From: a virus
DNA: 64,000 bases
Virus record (IMG/VR): IMGVR_UViG_3300029922_000038
Span: 25,353 to 89,352 of that record
Reading direction: 5' to 3' (one strand)
The position numbers were made by a program, and so were the translations under genes. The notes beneath the pieces are model-generated. The model was not told the DNA's origin and searched no databases. It saw only the letters and a list, made by a program, of their open reading frames with translations. The first letter of the stretch is position 1. Each line of letters begins with the position of its first letter. Of this stretch, positions 1 through 7,807 are shown piece by piece.

Positions 1-35
1 CTTTTATTCTTAATAGAATTACAGAAATAGAAATA

Positions 36-965
36 ATGGAGAGATATTTAGGTTTAAAAGTAGATACTAATAAACTATATAAATCTCCACTTAGAGTTGA
101 TAAACACCCCACATGTAAATATACATATTGGAATGGTAGACTTTATTTTAAAGATTTTAATGGTAGTTTTAATGGTGATTGTTTTAATGTTGTACAAAAA
201 ATACATAGTACTAATTTCTTAGATTCTTTATATATTATAGCAAACGACTTTAATATATTAAAGAAACCTAAGAAAGAATTAGTAGAATATATATTTGATA
301 AACCACCTGTTCAGGAAAAACTATCAATAGGTATTAAATCACAACCATTTACAGATATAGATAAACAATACTGGGATTCTTATTTTATATCAGAACAATC
401 ATTAGAGAAATATTTTGTATATAGTTGTAAACAAGTATTCATTGGAGAGAATATTATTTATAATTATAGCAAGAAAGACCCAGCTTATGCTTATTACTTT
501 GGTAATGGCAACTATAAAATTTATTTTCCATTTAGAAAGAAAGAAGAAAAAAGATTTATTAATAACTGTAATAATACTATTATTCAAGGGTATTGGCAAT
601 TGCCAAAGGAGAATAACTTATTAATTATTACTAAGTCTTATAAAGATGTTATATGTTTAAGTGAATTTAATATTCATTCAATTGCTCCTCAAAGTGAAAC
701 ATGTGGGCTAACACATGGATTAATACGAGAGTTATCTCAAAGATTTAAAACTATTATAAGTTTATATGACTTTGATTTAACAGGAATAAGAGGGGCAAAT
801 AAATTATATAAAGAAGAAAATATAAAACCTATCTTTTTTACCAATGGGAGATTTAATTCTATAGATTATCAGGCAAAAGACTTTTCAGATTATTTGCATG
901 ATAATGGATTTTTAAAAACAAAAGAGTTAGTAGATGGTCTACTAACACAAAAACTAATTAATTAA
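36..965 (+). CDS. DnaG-like primase (Toprim)
   Basis: Probably synthesises RNA primers for phage DNA replication. The N-terminus resembles the zinc-binding region of DnaG-type primases (SPLRVDKHPT near residue 17, FKDF near 38, then GDCFNVVQ), but the usual CHC2 cysteines are mostly missing. A Toprim-like core follows: a strand ending IAPQSE near residue 220 and LYDFDLTGIRG near 246, which supplies the DxD-type acidic pair and a glycine turn. At 309 aa it is shorter than cellular DnaG and has no obvious helicase-interaction domain. It is the first gene in the window, and the ubiquitin-like gene starts 6 bp after its stop. The start is the first ATG after an A-rich leader. Confidence 0.75.
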   Translation: MERYLGLKVDTNKLYKSPLRVDKHPTCKYTYWNGRLYFKDFNGSFNGDCFNVVQKIHSTNFLDSLYIIANDFNILKKPKKELVEYIFDKPPVQEKLSIGIKSQPFTDIDKQYWDSYFISEQSLEKYFVYSCKQVFIGENIIYNYSKKDPAYAYYFGNGNYKIYFPFRKKEEKRFINNCNNTIIQGYWQLPKENNLLIITKSYKDVICLSEFNIHSIAPQSETCGLTHGLIRELSQRFKTIISLYDFDLTGIRGANKLYKEENIKPIFFTNGRFNSIDYQAKDFSDYLHDNGFLKTKELVDGLLTQKLIN

Positions 966-971
966 TTTTTT

Positions 972-1532
972 ATGAGTTCTCGTAAAATTACTGTGTACTC
1001 TACACAGACTAATAAAAAGAGTGAAGTAAATACAGATGTAGCAACATGGGCAGAACTGCAAGCAGTAATGACAGATGCTGGTATTACCCATGAAGGTCTA
1101 ACTGCAACAGAAAACAGGACAAAAACTAATTTGTCTTTAGGAGCAGCAGTTCTGCCAGAAGGAGAATTTGTTCTATTTCTTTCGCCAAGTACTAAAATTA
1201 AGAGTGGTACTTCTTGGAGAGATATGTCTTATAATGACATCAGGAAACACGCTACTTCAATTGGTGTATCTGGTTTAGGTACAACCGCAGAAATTGGTCA
1301 AAGGATTGAAAACTGGGAGAAAACTAACAAGAATACATCATCTTCAAATGATATTCTTAATACTAAATTTCCTACAGTAGCTGCTAAACTTGATGCTTTT
1401 ATTAAGCATACAGATAAACAATTTGCAGAAGTATCAGAAGCTGTTAATAATAGTGATTATTTTGATAATACTCCTTTTGGAGAAGATGACAATTCTAATC
1501 TTGCAAATGAAGCTGCAAGTCTTGGATTGTAA
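972..1532 (+). CDS. Ubiquitin-like (beta-grasp) protein with SAP-like domain
   Basis: Residues 4-79 alternate strands and one helix as in beta-grasp proteins of the ThiS/MoaD/prokaryotic-ubiquitin type (RKITVYSTQ, ATWAELQAVM, FVLFLSPSTKIKSG). Residues 86-115 (YNDIRKHA, GVSGLGTTAEIGQRI) look like a SAP/HeH helix-extended-helix DNA-binding motif. The remainder is polar and ends NEAASLGL, with no C-terminal GG. The next genes resemble E2, JAB and E1 proteins, so the context supports a ubiquitin-like partner. The missing diglycine makes covalent conjugation uncertain unless the tail is trimmed or the role is non-covalent. A strong terminator follows the gene. The fold assignment is from pattern alone. 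Confidence 0.55.
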   Translation: MSSRKITVYSTQTNKKSEVNTDVATWAELQAVMTDAGITHEGLTATENRTKTNLSLGAAVLPEGEFVLFLSPSTKIKSGTSWRDMSYNDIRKHATSIGVSGLGTTAEIGQRIENWEKTNKNTSSSNDILNTKFPTVAAKLDAFIKHTDKQFAEVSEAVNNSDYFDNTPFGEDDNSNLANEAASLGL

Positions 1533-1554
1533 TAAGTTTCATATTTTTAATAGT

Positions 1555-1590
1555 AAAATAGGGGTAGAAATGCCCCTATTTTATTTTAAT
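1555..1590 (+). terminator. Intrinsic terminator after the ubiquitin-like gene
   Basis: A 10-bp stem (AAAATAGGGG at 1555-1564 with CCCCTATTTT at 1573-1582) has an 8-nt loop and runs into a T-rich tract. It lies 23 bp after the stop of the beta-grasp gene. It would uncouple that small protein, in higher amount, from the E2/JAB/E1 genes downstream. Confidence 0.85.
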
Positions 1591-1599
1591 ATTTAATAT

Positions 1600-3144
1600 A
1601 TGTATGAATATAAAGCAGGAGATATAGTAAAAATAATAAATGGGAAAGGAAGTGATTTAGGTAGTATGCTAAATGGTAAAGAGGTTATATTAGATACTCA
1701 ACCAGATGATGGCTATAGATTAGGTACAGATAGTAAATATAATCAAAAATTAGTATTTTCTTATTTTGATAGGGATGGAGATTTAGTAGATTCATTATAT
1801 TTTAGAGATGAAGATATAGAACTTGTAGGTTGGACATATATACCAGATTATGAATTAATAAAAGATAAAAGGTTTAAATTAATAGAAACTGATTTAAATG
1901 AACAATTTGTTAATCCTAATTATATAAATAGTGAAGAAGTTTATAAGCATGGACTTATAGAGTTAGATTCAAGAGGATATTTTTGTAGTTTTGGAGGATC
2001 TATGATTGATTTACAAATTAGAGTATCTTCAAATTCAGATAGCCCGAATTATAATATTTTTAATGAACTTCAATATAAAGTAGAAATAAGATTAGATAAT
2101 ACTATTAAGATATTTTATAAAGAGCCTCAAGTAATATTTGATATTTCTATTATAGAAGAATATAAAACTATATTTAATGATTATTTTAAAGAAGATTGTG
2201 AAATTAGAAAAATAAATAATATAGAATATGAATTTGTAATTCATTTTCCTGATATAATTATAAAAAATGAGTTAGATAAAACTCATCCAATTAAAGACTT
2301 ATATGTATTTTTTAATCTTAAGGTATTACAAAATAATAGATTTGTCTTTATGAGAGAAAATCAATCAGATTATTATTTAAGTGGTTGTAGAGGAACAGTA
2401 ACAGATAGAGAATATGCTGTAAAATATCAACATTCTCATTTATCTTCTGGTTATCATAATTCTAAATTTTGTTTAGGGACTGGCCCCATTTTAACTAATA
2501 TTGCTGCATTTAATATGCGGAATGATAGTTTATTATTTGAAAAAATAATGTTGGATATTATAGATTATATAAGTGTTGAAAGTATAGAAGGTACTCCATA
2601 TATTGAATTTAAATGTGTTTATACCCCAAGAAATCAACAAAGAATTAATATAAGTGATTTACAATTACGACAAGAATATCTAAATTTCTTATCTTATTAT
2701 GATAATTTACCTGTATCTATTAGTAATTTAGAAATAAAAGTAGATGAAAATAATCCTGAATTTATTAAACAGGTATCTGCTATTACTAATTTTATAAATG
2801 GTCAGGAATCAGAAATACAAATTAGTAATAGCGATAAGAATAAATTAATGTTAATATTTAAAAATGAAGAAGTTAGACTTAAAATTATTAAAGAAGAAAA
2901 AACAGATGAGCAAAATAAAGAGCAGCTACAAAGAGTTGCAAATACAAGAGTCCTCCAATATATCGCAAAAAAACTTAGTGAAGACTTATCAGACAAAGCC
3001 ATTAGTGGAATTACCAGGAAGAGCGAAGCTGGTTATTTCACAGGAACTTTGGTTGAAGATACATCAACTTCACTTGAATGTAGGGAAAATAGAGTGGTCA
3101 GGAGTATTGTTTCTAAAAGTGGAAGGAAACTTACTAAATTATAA
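1600..3144 (+). CDS. E2-like (UBC/RWD-type) protein
   Basis: A 514-aa protein at the E2 position of a ubiquitin-like cassette. The central part has strand-rich sequence followed by HSHLS (His278, His280) and FCLGTGPI (Cys291). This spacing recalls prokaryotic E2-like families, in which an HxH-type segment precedes the active-site cysteine; Cys291 would be the candidate catalytic residue. The N-terminal third and the helical C-terminus (from about residue 400) are not recognised. From about residue 456 the reading frame overlaps the JAB frame by 281 nt, and the last ~55 residues look like out-of-frame sequence. The natural product may therefore end earlier or continue into JAB by slippage on the A7 tract at 2967-2973. 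The family assignment is inference. Confidence 0.5.
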   Translation: MYEYKAGDIVKIINGKGSDLGSMLNGKEVILDTQPDDGYRLGTDSKYNQKLVFSYFDRDGDLVDSLYFRDEDIELVGWTYIPDYELIKDKRFKLIETDLNEQFVNPNYINSEEVYKHGLIELDSRGYFCSFGGSMIDLQIRVSSNSDSPNYNIFNELQYKVEIRLDNTIKIFYKEPQVIFDISIIEEYKTIFNDYFKEDCEIRKINNIEYEFVIHFPDIIIKNELDKTHPIKDLYVFFNLKVLQNNRFVFMRENQSDYYLSGCRGTVTDREYAVKYQHSHLSSGYHNSKFCLGTGPILTNIAAFNMRNDSLLFEKIMLDIIDYISVESIEGTPYIEFKCVYTPRNQQRINISDLQLRQEYLNFLSYYDNLPVSISNLEIKVDENNPEFIKQVSAITNFINGQESEIQISNSDKNKLMLIFKNEEVRLKIIKEEKTDEQNKEQLQRVANTRVLQYIAKKLSEDLSDKAISGITRKSEAGYFTGTLVEDTSTSLECRENRVVRSIVSKSGRKLTKL

Positions 3145-3307
3145 AGATATGGAGTTTACTGCTGTAGATATGTATCTTATGGATATAGGAGATGCGACAA
3201 GTACAGAGTTTGATTTCCAAGATACAGCTTGGCTAAATGCTTTTGATGAAAACCCAGATTTAATGGGATTAAAAATGGGATTATGTCACAGTCATCATTC
3301 AATGGCT
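2864..3307 (+). CDS. JAB/JAMM metallopeptidase, exon 1
   Basis: First exon of a JAB (MPN+) isopeptidase-like gene. The domain starts near nt 3000 (KLVISQELW), has the catalytic-type glutamate in KIEWSGVLFL, and ends at CHSHHSMA, the first half of the JAMM signature. Read straight on, the frame stops at 3316. Joined to exon 2 it gives HSHHSMA-TFFSGTD, an exact H-x-H-x7-S-x2-D zinc motif. Family members remove ubiquitin-like proteins or trim them. The start is uncertain: ATG at 2864, ATG at 2906, or no separate start if the upstream E2 frame slips +1 into this one. The exon ends in phase 0 after an alanine codon. Confidence 0.8.
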
Positions 3308-3336
3308 AAATATTAGTTATTTCAATAAATATTGTT

Positions 3337-3344
3337 TATATTTG
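3337..3344 (+). promoter_or_regulatory. Promoter inside the intron for the endonuclease
   Basis: TATATTTG (followed by TAC) fits the Bacteroidetes -7 element TAnnTTTG. It lies 22 bp before the ATG at 3366, so the endonuclease could be expressed separately from the JAB transcript. No clear -33 TTTG is visible. Confidence 0.5.
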
Positions 3345-3365
3345 TACATAATAAAATGTATAAAT

Positions 3366-4193
3366 ATGAAATTACTTTCAAAACAAGAAAAAGAAAAAAT
3401 TGCAGAATTATATGATTCTGGATTAAATGCAGTAGAGATTAAAAGAGAGATGGGTTTAAAAAATCATCAACAAGTATATAATGTATTAAAATATTTACCT
3501 CAATATCAAGCATATAAATATGGTAGAGGGGATAATAGAAAATATACACTAAATGAAGATTATTTTAAAATTATTAATTCAGAAGAAAAAGCATATATAT
3601 TTGGTTTTATATGTGCAGATGGACATGTAGCTTTTAATAGACTAAGAATATTAGTAGCAACAAAAGATAAAGATATACTTGAAAAAATTAGAGTATGTTT
3701 AGAGTCTTCTGATGAAGTAGAAGATGTAATTAGAGAATCCAGATTTTCTTATGGAAAAAGATTATTCTATCATTCGCAAATAGCATTTAATTCAATTAAA
3801 CTTGCAAAAGATTTGTTAAATTTAGGATTAGATAGTAGAAAAACTTATTCTTTATCATCAAAAATATTAGAAAATATTCCTCTTAATTATATGAAGGATT
3901 TTTTAAGAGGATATTTTGATGGAGATGGGAATGTTATGTATGGGAATAAATATAGTTCTGGTAAGAAATATCTTATTCAGATAGCTGGGAATAAAGAGTT
4001 TTTAGAAAATTCTTTTGGAAAATATTTTCCAACAACTAATAAGTATTATTTTTTCCCTAAATCTATACAAACTTGGTGTTATAAACTATCATCTAAAGAA
4101 AATGTGAATAAATTTTTAGAATATATTTACAAAGATTCTACAATTTTTCTTAATAGAAAGTATAATATTTATAAAAATAATGTGGCCATTTAA
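3366..4193 (+). CDS. LAGLIDADG homing endonuclease (intron-encoded)
   Basis: A 275-aa intron endonuclease that would cut intronless JAB alleles and spread the intron. The N-terminus is a helix-turn-helix (residues about 5-42, EKIAELYDSG then LKNHQQVYNV). Two LAGLIDADG-type helices follow at about 76-87 (AYIFGFICADG) and 179-190 (LRGYFDGDGNV), each ending in the acidic residue that binds the catalytic metal. ATG 3366 is preferred over the upstream non-ATG codon because the promoter-like element ends at 3344. The last codons (Val-Ala-Ile-stop) overlap the intron's guide sequence, so gene and ribozyme share bases. Confidence 0.9.
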   Translation: MKLLSKQEKEKIAELYDSGLNAVEIKREMGLKNHQQVYNVLKYLPQYQAYKYGRGDNRKYTLNEDYFKIINSEEKAYIFGFICADGHVAFNRLRILVATKDKDILEKIRVCLESSDEVEDVIRESRFSYGKRLFYHSQIAFNSIKLAKDLLNLGLDSRKTYSLSSKILENIPLNYMKDFLRGYFDGDGNVMYGNKYSSGKKYLIQIAGNKEFLENSFGKYFPTTNKYYFFPKSIQTWCYKLSSKENVNKFLEYIYKDSTIFLNRKYNIYKNNVAI

Positions 4194-4453
4194 AACACAT
4201 TGAATTGCTGGAAACCTAAGTCTATTTATAGATATGGCAATCAGCAGCTAAGATTAATCTTATGATTAATAAAGTTCAGAGACTATCGAAAACACAGTTT
4301 AAAAACTGGAAGTTAGTAGAGTACATCCAAGTGGATGGAAGCGGTGTGACTTTACACTTAGTAAAGTATGATATAGTCCGATACCACGTAACTACTGAAG
4401 TTACTATACCGAAAGGGTGGAAGTTGTCTAACGAACAACAGGTAAATTTATTG

Positions 4454-5251
4454 ACATTTTTTTCAGGTACAGATATAGGGCATTTACATTCTCAATCTCC
4501 AGATCATAATTACTTTCTATCTTTAATTGTTAATTTTGCGTGTGAACCAATTGCTAAAGTAGCTTTTGCTTCTACGCGAAAATTAGCTTCATCATCTTCT
4601 TTTAGTTTTAGAGATGATGAAGGGAATATACAATTTCAAGAAGATAATAGTAATAAAGAAGAAGATATTACAGTAGTATTTAATTGTGATGTATTTGTAG
4701 AAATAGAACCTAAACTTCTTGATAGAATAGATGAATTAAAAGAAGCTAAGAAAAATAGGTATAAACAATTTACAAATAATTGGAATACTAAAAAACAAAA
4801 TTATATTCATACTGATTTTGATTGGGAAAAATGGAAAGCTGAACAAAATGGAGAAGGAATAGCTACTGTTTGGGATACTGAAGGTAAGAGATTAAATGCT
4901 ACTGATATTCAAACGGAGTTTGATTTTAGTAATCATGAAAAACTTATTGCAGATTCACAAATAGAATATTTTACTAAATGTTTACTTGCTGATACTTATA
5001 ATGATTATGAGAAAACAGTAGAATTATTAGTAGAAGATAGAAATGCTTGTGTAGATACAAATGCTGAAGCAAGACAATGTTGTATGGCCATGCACATGAT
5101 GTATGATTCTGTTTTTCATGATGATACTTATTTTACTGAAGTCATGACTAAAGTTATAGCTCTATTAGGTAAATATAAAAGTGATTTTACAACAAAGATG
5201 ATTTCTATCATTAAACAAGAATTAAAAGAATATGTCAGCACAGAATTATGA
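4454..5251 (+). CDS. JAB/JAMM metallopeptidase, exon 2
   Basis: Second exon, starting TFFSGTDIGHLH. It supplies the serine and aspartate of the JAMM motif (S in FFSG, D in GTD) and the rest of the domain to about residue 50. A 200-residue C-terminal extension follows, with a charged helix (about 95-125), DFDWEKWKAEQ, and a cysteine/methionine-containing stretch (CVDTNAEARQCCMAMHMM). The extension is unrecognised and may bind the E1-like partner. Bases 4262-4453 are open in the same frame but belong to the ribozyme core, so a start at 4262 would give a false gene. The 3' end overlaps the E1-like gene by 20 nt, which suggests translational coupling. Confidence 0.85.
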   Translation, partial: TFFSGTDIGHLHSQSPDHNYFLSLIVNFACEPIAKVAFASTRKLASSSSFSFRDDEGNIQFQEDNSNKEEDITVVFNCDVFVEIEPKLLDRIDELKEAKKNRYKQFTNNWNTKKQNYIHTDFDWEKWKAEQNGEGIATVWDTEGKRLNATDIQTEFDFSNHEKLIADSQIEYFTKCLLADTYNDYEKTVELLVEDRNACVDTNAEARQCCMAMHMMYDSVFHDDTYFTEVMTKVIALLGKYKSDFTTKMISIIKQELKEYVSTEL

Positions 5252-5939
5252 TAGATTTAAAGATGCTCCTTGGTTCAAACCCCTTAAAGTAATTGTAGGG
5301 GGTGCTGGAGGTATAGGTTCCAATCTTATTTATCTCTTAGCTAAAATGCCATATCGAATTTATATATATGATTTTGATGTAGTAGAAGCACATAATAGTT
5401 GTCAAATGCTTGGAGGTTTTACTAATATAGGTAAGTTAAAAACAAGAGCAGTAAGAGAACTTGCACAAAAATTATCAGATAATTATGGTATTAGAGAGTT
5501 TGGAGAATATACTTCAGAAGGAATGGTAGACGATATTATGTTTGCTGGATTTGATAATATGAAAGCAAGGAAGTTAATGTATGATAACTGGAAACAATAT
5601 CAATTAACTAAAGTAGAAGAACCTGCTATAGAAGAACCTAAGAAAGAGGTTAATTTATTTGTAGATATGAGATTAGCAGCAGAAACAGGTATTATATATT
5701 TTATAGACTCTAAAGAAAGAATGGAAAGATATGAAGCTGAATTATTTGATGATTCAGAAGTTCCAGATGAACCATGTACTTTTAGAGCTACTGCTCATGC
5801 TTCTATGTTAATAGCTTCTTATGCTGTTGCAGGGTTAGTTAATAAGGTAACTAATGTTGAATGGGGAATAGAGGCAAGAGAAGTACCATTTAAACTTAAT
5901 TTTGAATTACCATTATTTAATATGAAAACAATTGTATGA
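5232..5939 (+). CDS. ThiF/E1-like adenylyltransferase
   Basis: A Rossmann-fold ATP-binding protein of the ThiF/MoeB/E1 superfamily, expected to adenylate the C-terminus of a ubiquitin-like protein. The nucleotide loop GGAGGIGSN spans residues 23-31. YDFDVVEAHNSCQ (46-58) and IGKLKTRAV match the family's DxDxV...N..Q and K positions. It is 235 aa, a single domain, without the CxxC zinc pairs of MoeB. The cysteine in PCTFRATAHA near residue 181 is the only obvious thioester candidate. It overlaps the JAB gene upstream and the next gene by 4 nt. It resembles proteins often annotated 'PRTRC system ThiF'. Confidence 0.8.
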   Translation: MSAQNYDRFKDAPWFKPLKVIVGGAGGIGSNLIYLLAKMPYRIYIYDFDVVEAHNSCQMLGGFTNIGKLKTRAVRELAQKLSDNYGIREFGEYTSEGMVDDIMFAGFDNMKARKLMYDNWKQYQLTKVEEPAIEEPKKEVNLFVDMRLAAETGIIYFIDSKERMERYEAELFDDSEVPDEPCTFRATAHASMLIASYAVAGLVNKVTNVEWGIEAREVPFKLNFELPLFNMKTIV

Positions 5940-6964
5940 TAGAGCAATTACATATAGAAAATAATTTTGGATTTATATTACAAAATCATGGCATTAAAGA
6001 AAGTAATTCTTATTGTGAATATGTTCCTTTTTATATATTAAAGCAGAATACAGATTCTTTAATAAAATTAGAACAAGAGAATAGGCAAGGTATAGAAGAA
6101 ATATATAATAATTTATATCATGAGTTTCAATTATGTCAAGATCAAACTTTTTCTCAATATTATACTATTGCTGAATTACCTGCTTTATTTCAAGAAAATG
6201 ATATTATTAGTCATAGATTTAGATTAAGAAATTATGAAGAAGGAATATATTCTCCTTTTAATTTAGAAATAGAAGAAAATATAATTAGGCAATATGAAGA
6301 TACTAAAAAATTTATATCTTTATTTTCATTAGTAATTCCTATTAAATATGTACCTTATGTACAAATATGTTTAATGTTAGAAGAACCTATTGATTTAAGA
6401 GTATATGAATTTTGGATTAAAGAAGATTTTGATATTAAAGATTCTATTTATACTAATTATAGAAAACTATATAGAAAGTATTTATTACCTGATTTAAAAG
6501 AGAATAATGTTCCTATTGTAGTTAAAAAAGATATAGATAAAGAACTTTATTTCTTTCCTGAAATGCCTAAATTTAAAAGAACTTCTGATTATGATAAATA
6601 TGTAGAAGAACTTGTTAAAGATAGTATTATTAAATTAAGGATAGATAATGGTATACAAGGTATTAATAATGATTTTCGTGTAACTTTTGAAAGTAATGAT
6701 TATATATTAGAAGAAGGTACATTAAATGTTAATGGTACTACTTGGAGAACTTTTAATAATTCTGGAGATAATTTAGTATCACAAATAATGAGTACTGATA
6801 CTTATCAACCGTTAACTGCTGCAAGATTAGATTCATTTATATCAAATTTAACTTTTAATTCAAATAGTTCATTAGGTAGTAATATGCCCCCTGAAGAAAA
6901 TCTAAATCATATTAATAATGAATTATATCAAGAAGCATTAAGGAGTATGGAAACTTCTGAATAA
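5936..6964 (+). CDS. Unknown protein of the ubiquitin-like cassette
   Basis: A 342-aa protein, not recognised. It starts 4 nt inside the E1-like gene, so it is probably translated with it and may belong to the same complex. It is rich in Asn, Glu, Ile and Tyr, with mixed strand/helix sequence and no membrane segment or catalytic motif that I can see. After its TAA the same frame stays open for 25 acidic codons to 7042 (EEQEIENGAL...GDEF), so the stop may be a recent nonsense change. Confidence 0.7.
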   Translation: MIEQLHIENNFGFILQNHGIKESNSYCEYVPFYILKQNTDSLIKLEQENRQGIEEIYNNLYHEFQLCQDQTFSQYYTIAELPALFQENDIISHRFRLRNYEEGIYSPFNLEIEENIIRQYEDTKKFISLFSLVIPIKYVPYVQICLMLEEPIDLRVYEFWIKEDFDIKDSIYTNYRKLYRKYLLPDLKENNVPIVVKKDIDKELYFFPEMPKFKRTSDYDKYVEELVKDSIIKLRIDNGIQGINNDFRVTFESNDYILEEGTLNVNGTTWRTFNNSGDNLVSQIMSTDTYQPLTAARLDSFISNLTFNSNSSLGSNMPPEENLNHINNELYQEALRSMETSE

Positions 6965-7054
6965 GAAGAACAAGAAATAGAAAATGGTGCTCTTGAAGAA
7001 GAATGGTATGGAATAGGATTTGAATTAGGAGATGAATTTTAAAAATTAAATATT

Positions 7055-7186
7055 ATGAGAATTATAAAATATTTTAGTCATAGTTTTAAAAGTTCTATAA
7101 AACATAGAATTGGGTCTAATAAAACTAATACTGAACATCAGTATTATAATATTTGGACTAATAAAACATGGCTTGAAAAACAATAA
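7055..7186 (+). CDS. Small basic protein, 43 aa
   Basis: ATG at 7055 to TAA at 7186 encodes a 43-aa Lys/His-rich protein (starts MRIIKYFSHS, ends TWLEKQ). It fits tightly between the previous frame and the RusA-like gene, whose ATG is 3 bp downstream, which supports it being a gene. Function unknown. Confidence 0.5.
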   Translation: MRIIKYFSHSFKSSIKHRIGSNKTNTEHQYYNIWTNKTWLEKQ

Positions 7187-7189
7187 CAG

Positions 7190-7807
7190 ATGGAATTAAT
7201 AACAAGTATTGTTATTCCTAAATACATAAGACAAATACAAGTATCTAAACATAGAAGAGCTACTTATTATAAAGTAGGAGAAAAGAAAATACCTAAAAAG
7301 TATGATACTTTCCCATTTGAAAAGTTTGGTAATACTTTGTTTTTATGTAATCCAGGAACTAAAACAAGAGTAATTAAAAATAGTAAATCTGTTGGTACTC
7401 CAAGATATTTAGCTATAAATGGTCAAAAATTCTATAGTGGTTTTGCTTCTGAACATGAAAGAATGGCAATTGTATATGGTCTAAAAGATTATTATGAAGA
7501 AATAATAACAGCTTTAGCACCAATAACTGTATTTCCAATATATATTAAATATATATATTTTGCTAAAACTGAAATAGGTGATAGTATAGCAGATTTAGAT
7601 AATTTATCTTACTGCTATACTAAAACCTTTCAAGATTGGTTAACTTTAACTAAGAAGATACCAGAAGATAATACAAGATATATCAGAAGTTTTCAACCAG
7701 AAGTATTTCCAGTAGAAACTGATGAAGAAAGGAGATTAATTATATTAATATATAAGTATAATCCTAATATTACAATTAAAGAATTAAAGAAATTAAATTT
7801 ATATTAA
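7190..7807 (+). CDS. RusA-like Holliday junction resolvase
   Basis: 205 aa. The segment SIADLDNLSYCYTKTF, then DWL, then IPEDNTRYI matches the RusA pattern, in which paired aspartates (D-x-DN) and a second acidic segment bind Mg2+ for junction cleavage. The N-terminal half has the basic, strand-rich character of the family, and the protein is longer than E. coli RusA. It probably resolves recombination or replication intermediates before packaging, in line with the exonuclease downstream. The stop abuts the next ATG. Confidence 0.7.
   Translation: MELITSIVIPKYIRQIQVSKHRRATYYKVGEKKIPKKYDTFPFEKFGNTLFLCNPGTKTRVIKNSKSVGTPRYLAINGQKFYSGFASEHERMAIVYGLKDYYEEIITALAPITVFPIYIKYIYFAKTEIGDSIADLDNLSYCYTKTFQDWLTLTKKIPEDNTRYIRSFQPEVFPVETDEERRLIILIYKYNPNITIKELKKLNLY

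Larger units (their letters stand above)
3308..4453 (+). ncRNA. Group I intron in the JAB gene
   Basis: A 1146-nt self-splicing intron. The core boxes are visible: P near 4204-4216, Q (GGCAATCAGCAGC, 4236-4248), R (GTTCAGAGACTA, 4274-4285) and S (GATATAGTCC, 4370-4379); GACTA of R pairs with TAGTC of S as P7. The 5' exon end AATGGCT (3301-3307) pairs with the guide GGCCATT (4184-4190) with the expected U.G at the splice site. Exon-2 ACATT (4454-4458) pairs with AATGT (4179-4183) as P10. The intron ends in G (4453). Both exons are in phase and rebuild the JAMM motif exactly. The endonuclease gene occupies the P1 loop. Confidence 0.93.

Noticed and set aside
2967-2973. A-AAA-AAC style -1 frameshift site joining the E2-like and JAB frames
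   Set aside because: The JAB frame is +1 relative to the E2-like frame, so a classical -1 slip gives the wrong frame. Only a +1 slip or loss of an A would fit.
4262-4453. Separate start at ATG 4262 for the gene ending at 5251
   Set aside because: These bases hold the R and S core boxes and P7 of the group I intron. The open frame there is fortuitous; the coding part begins at 4454.
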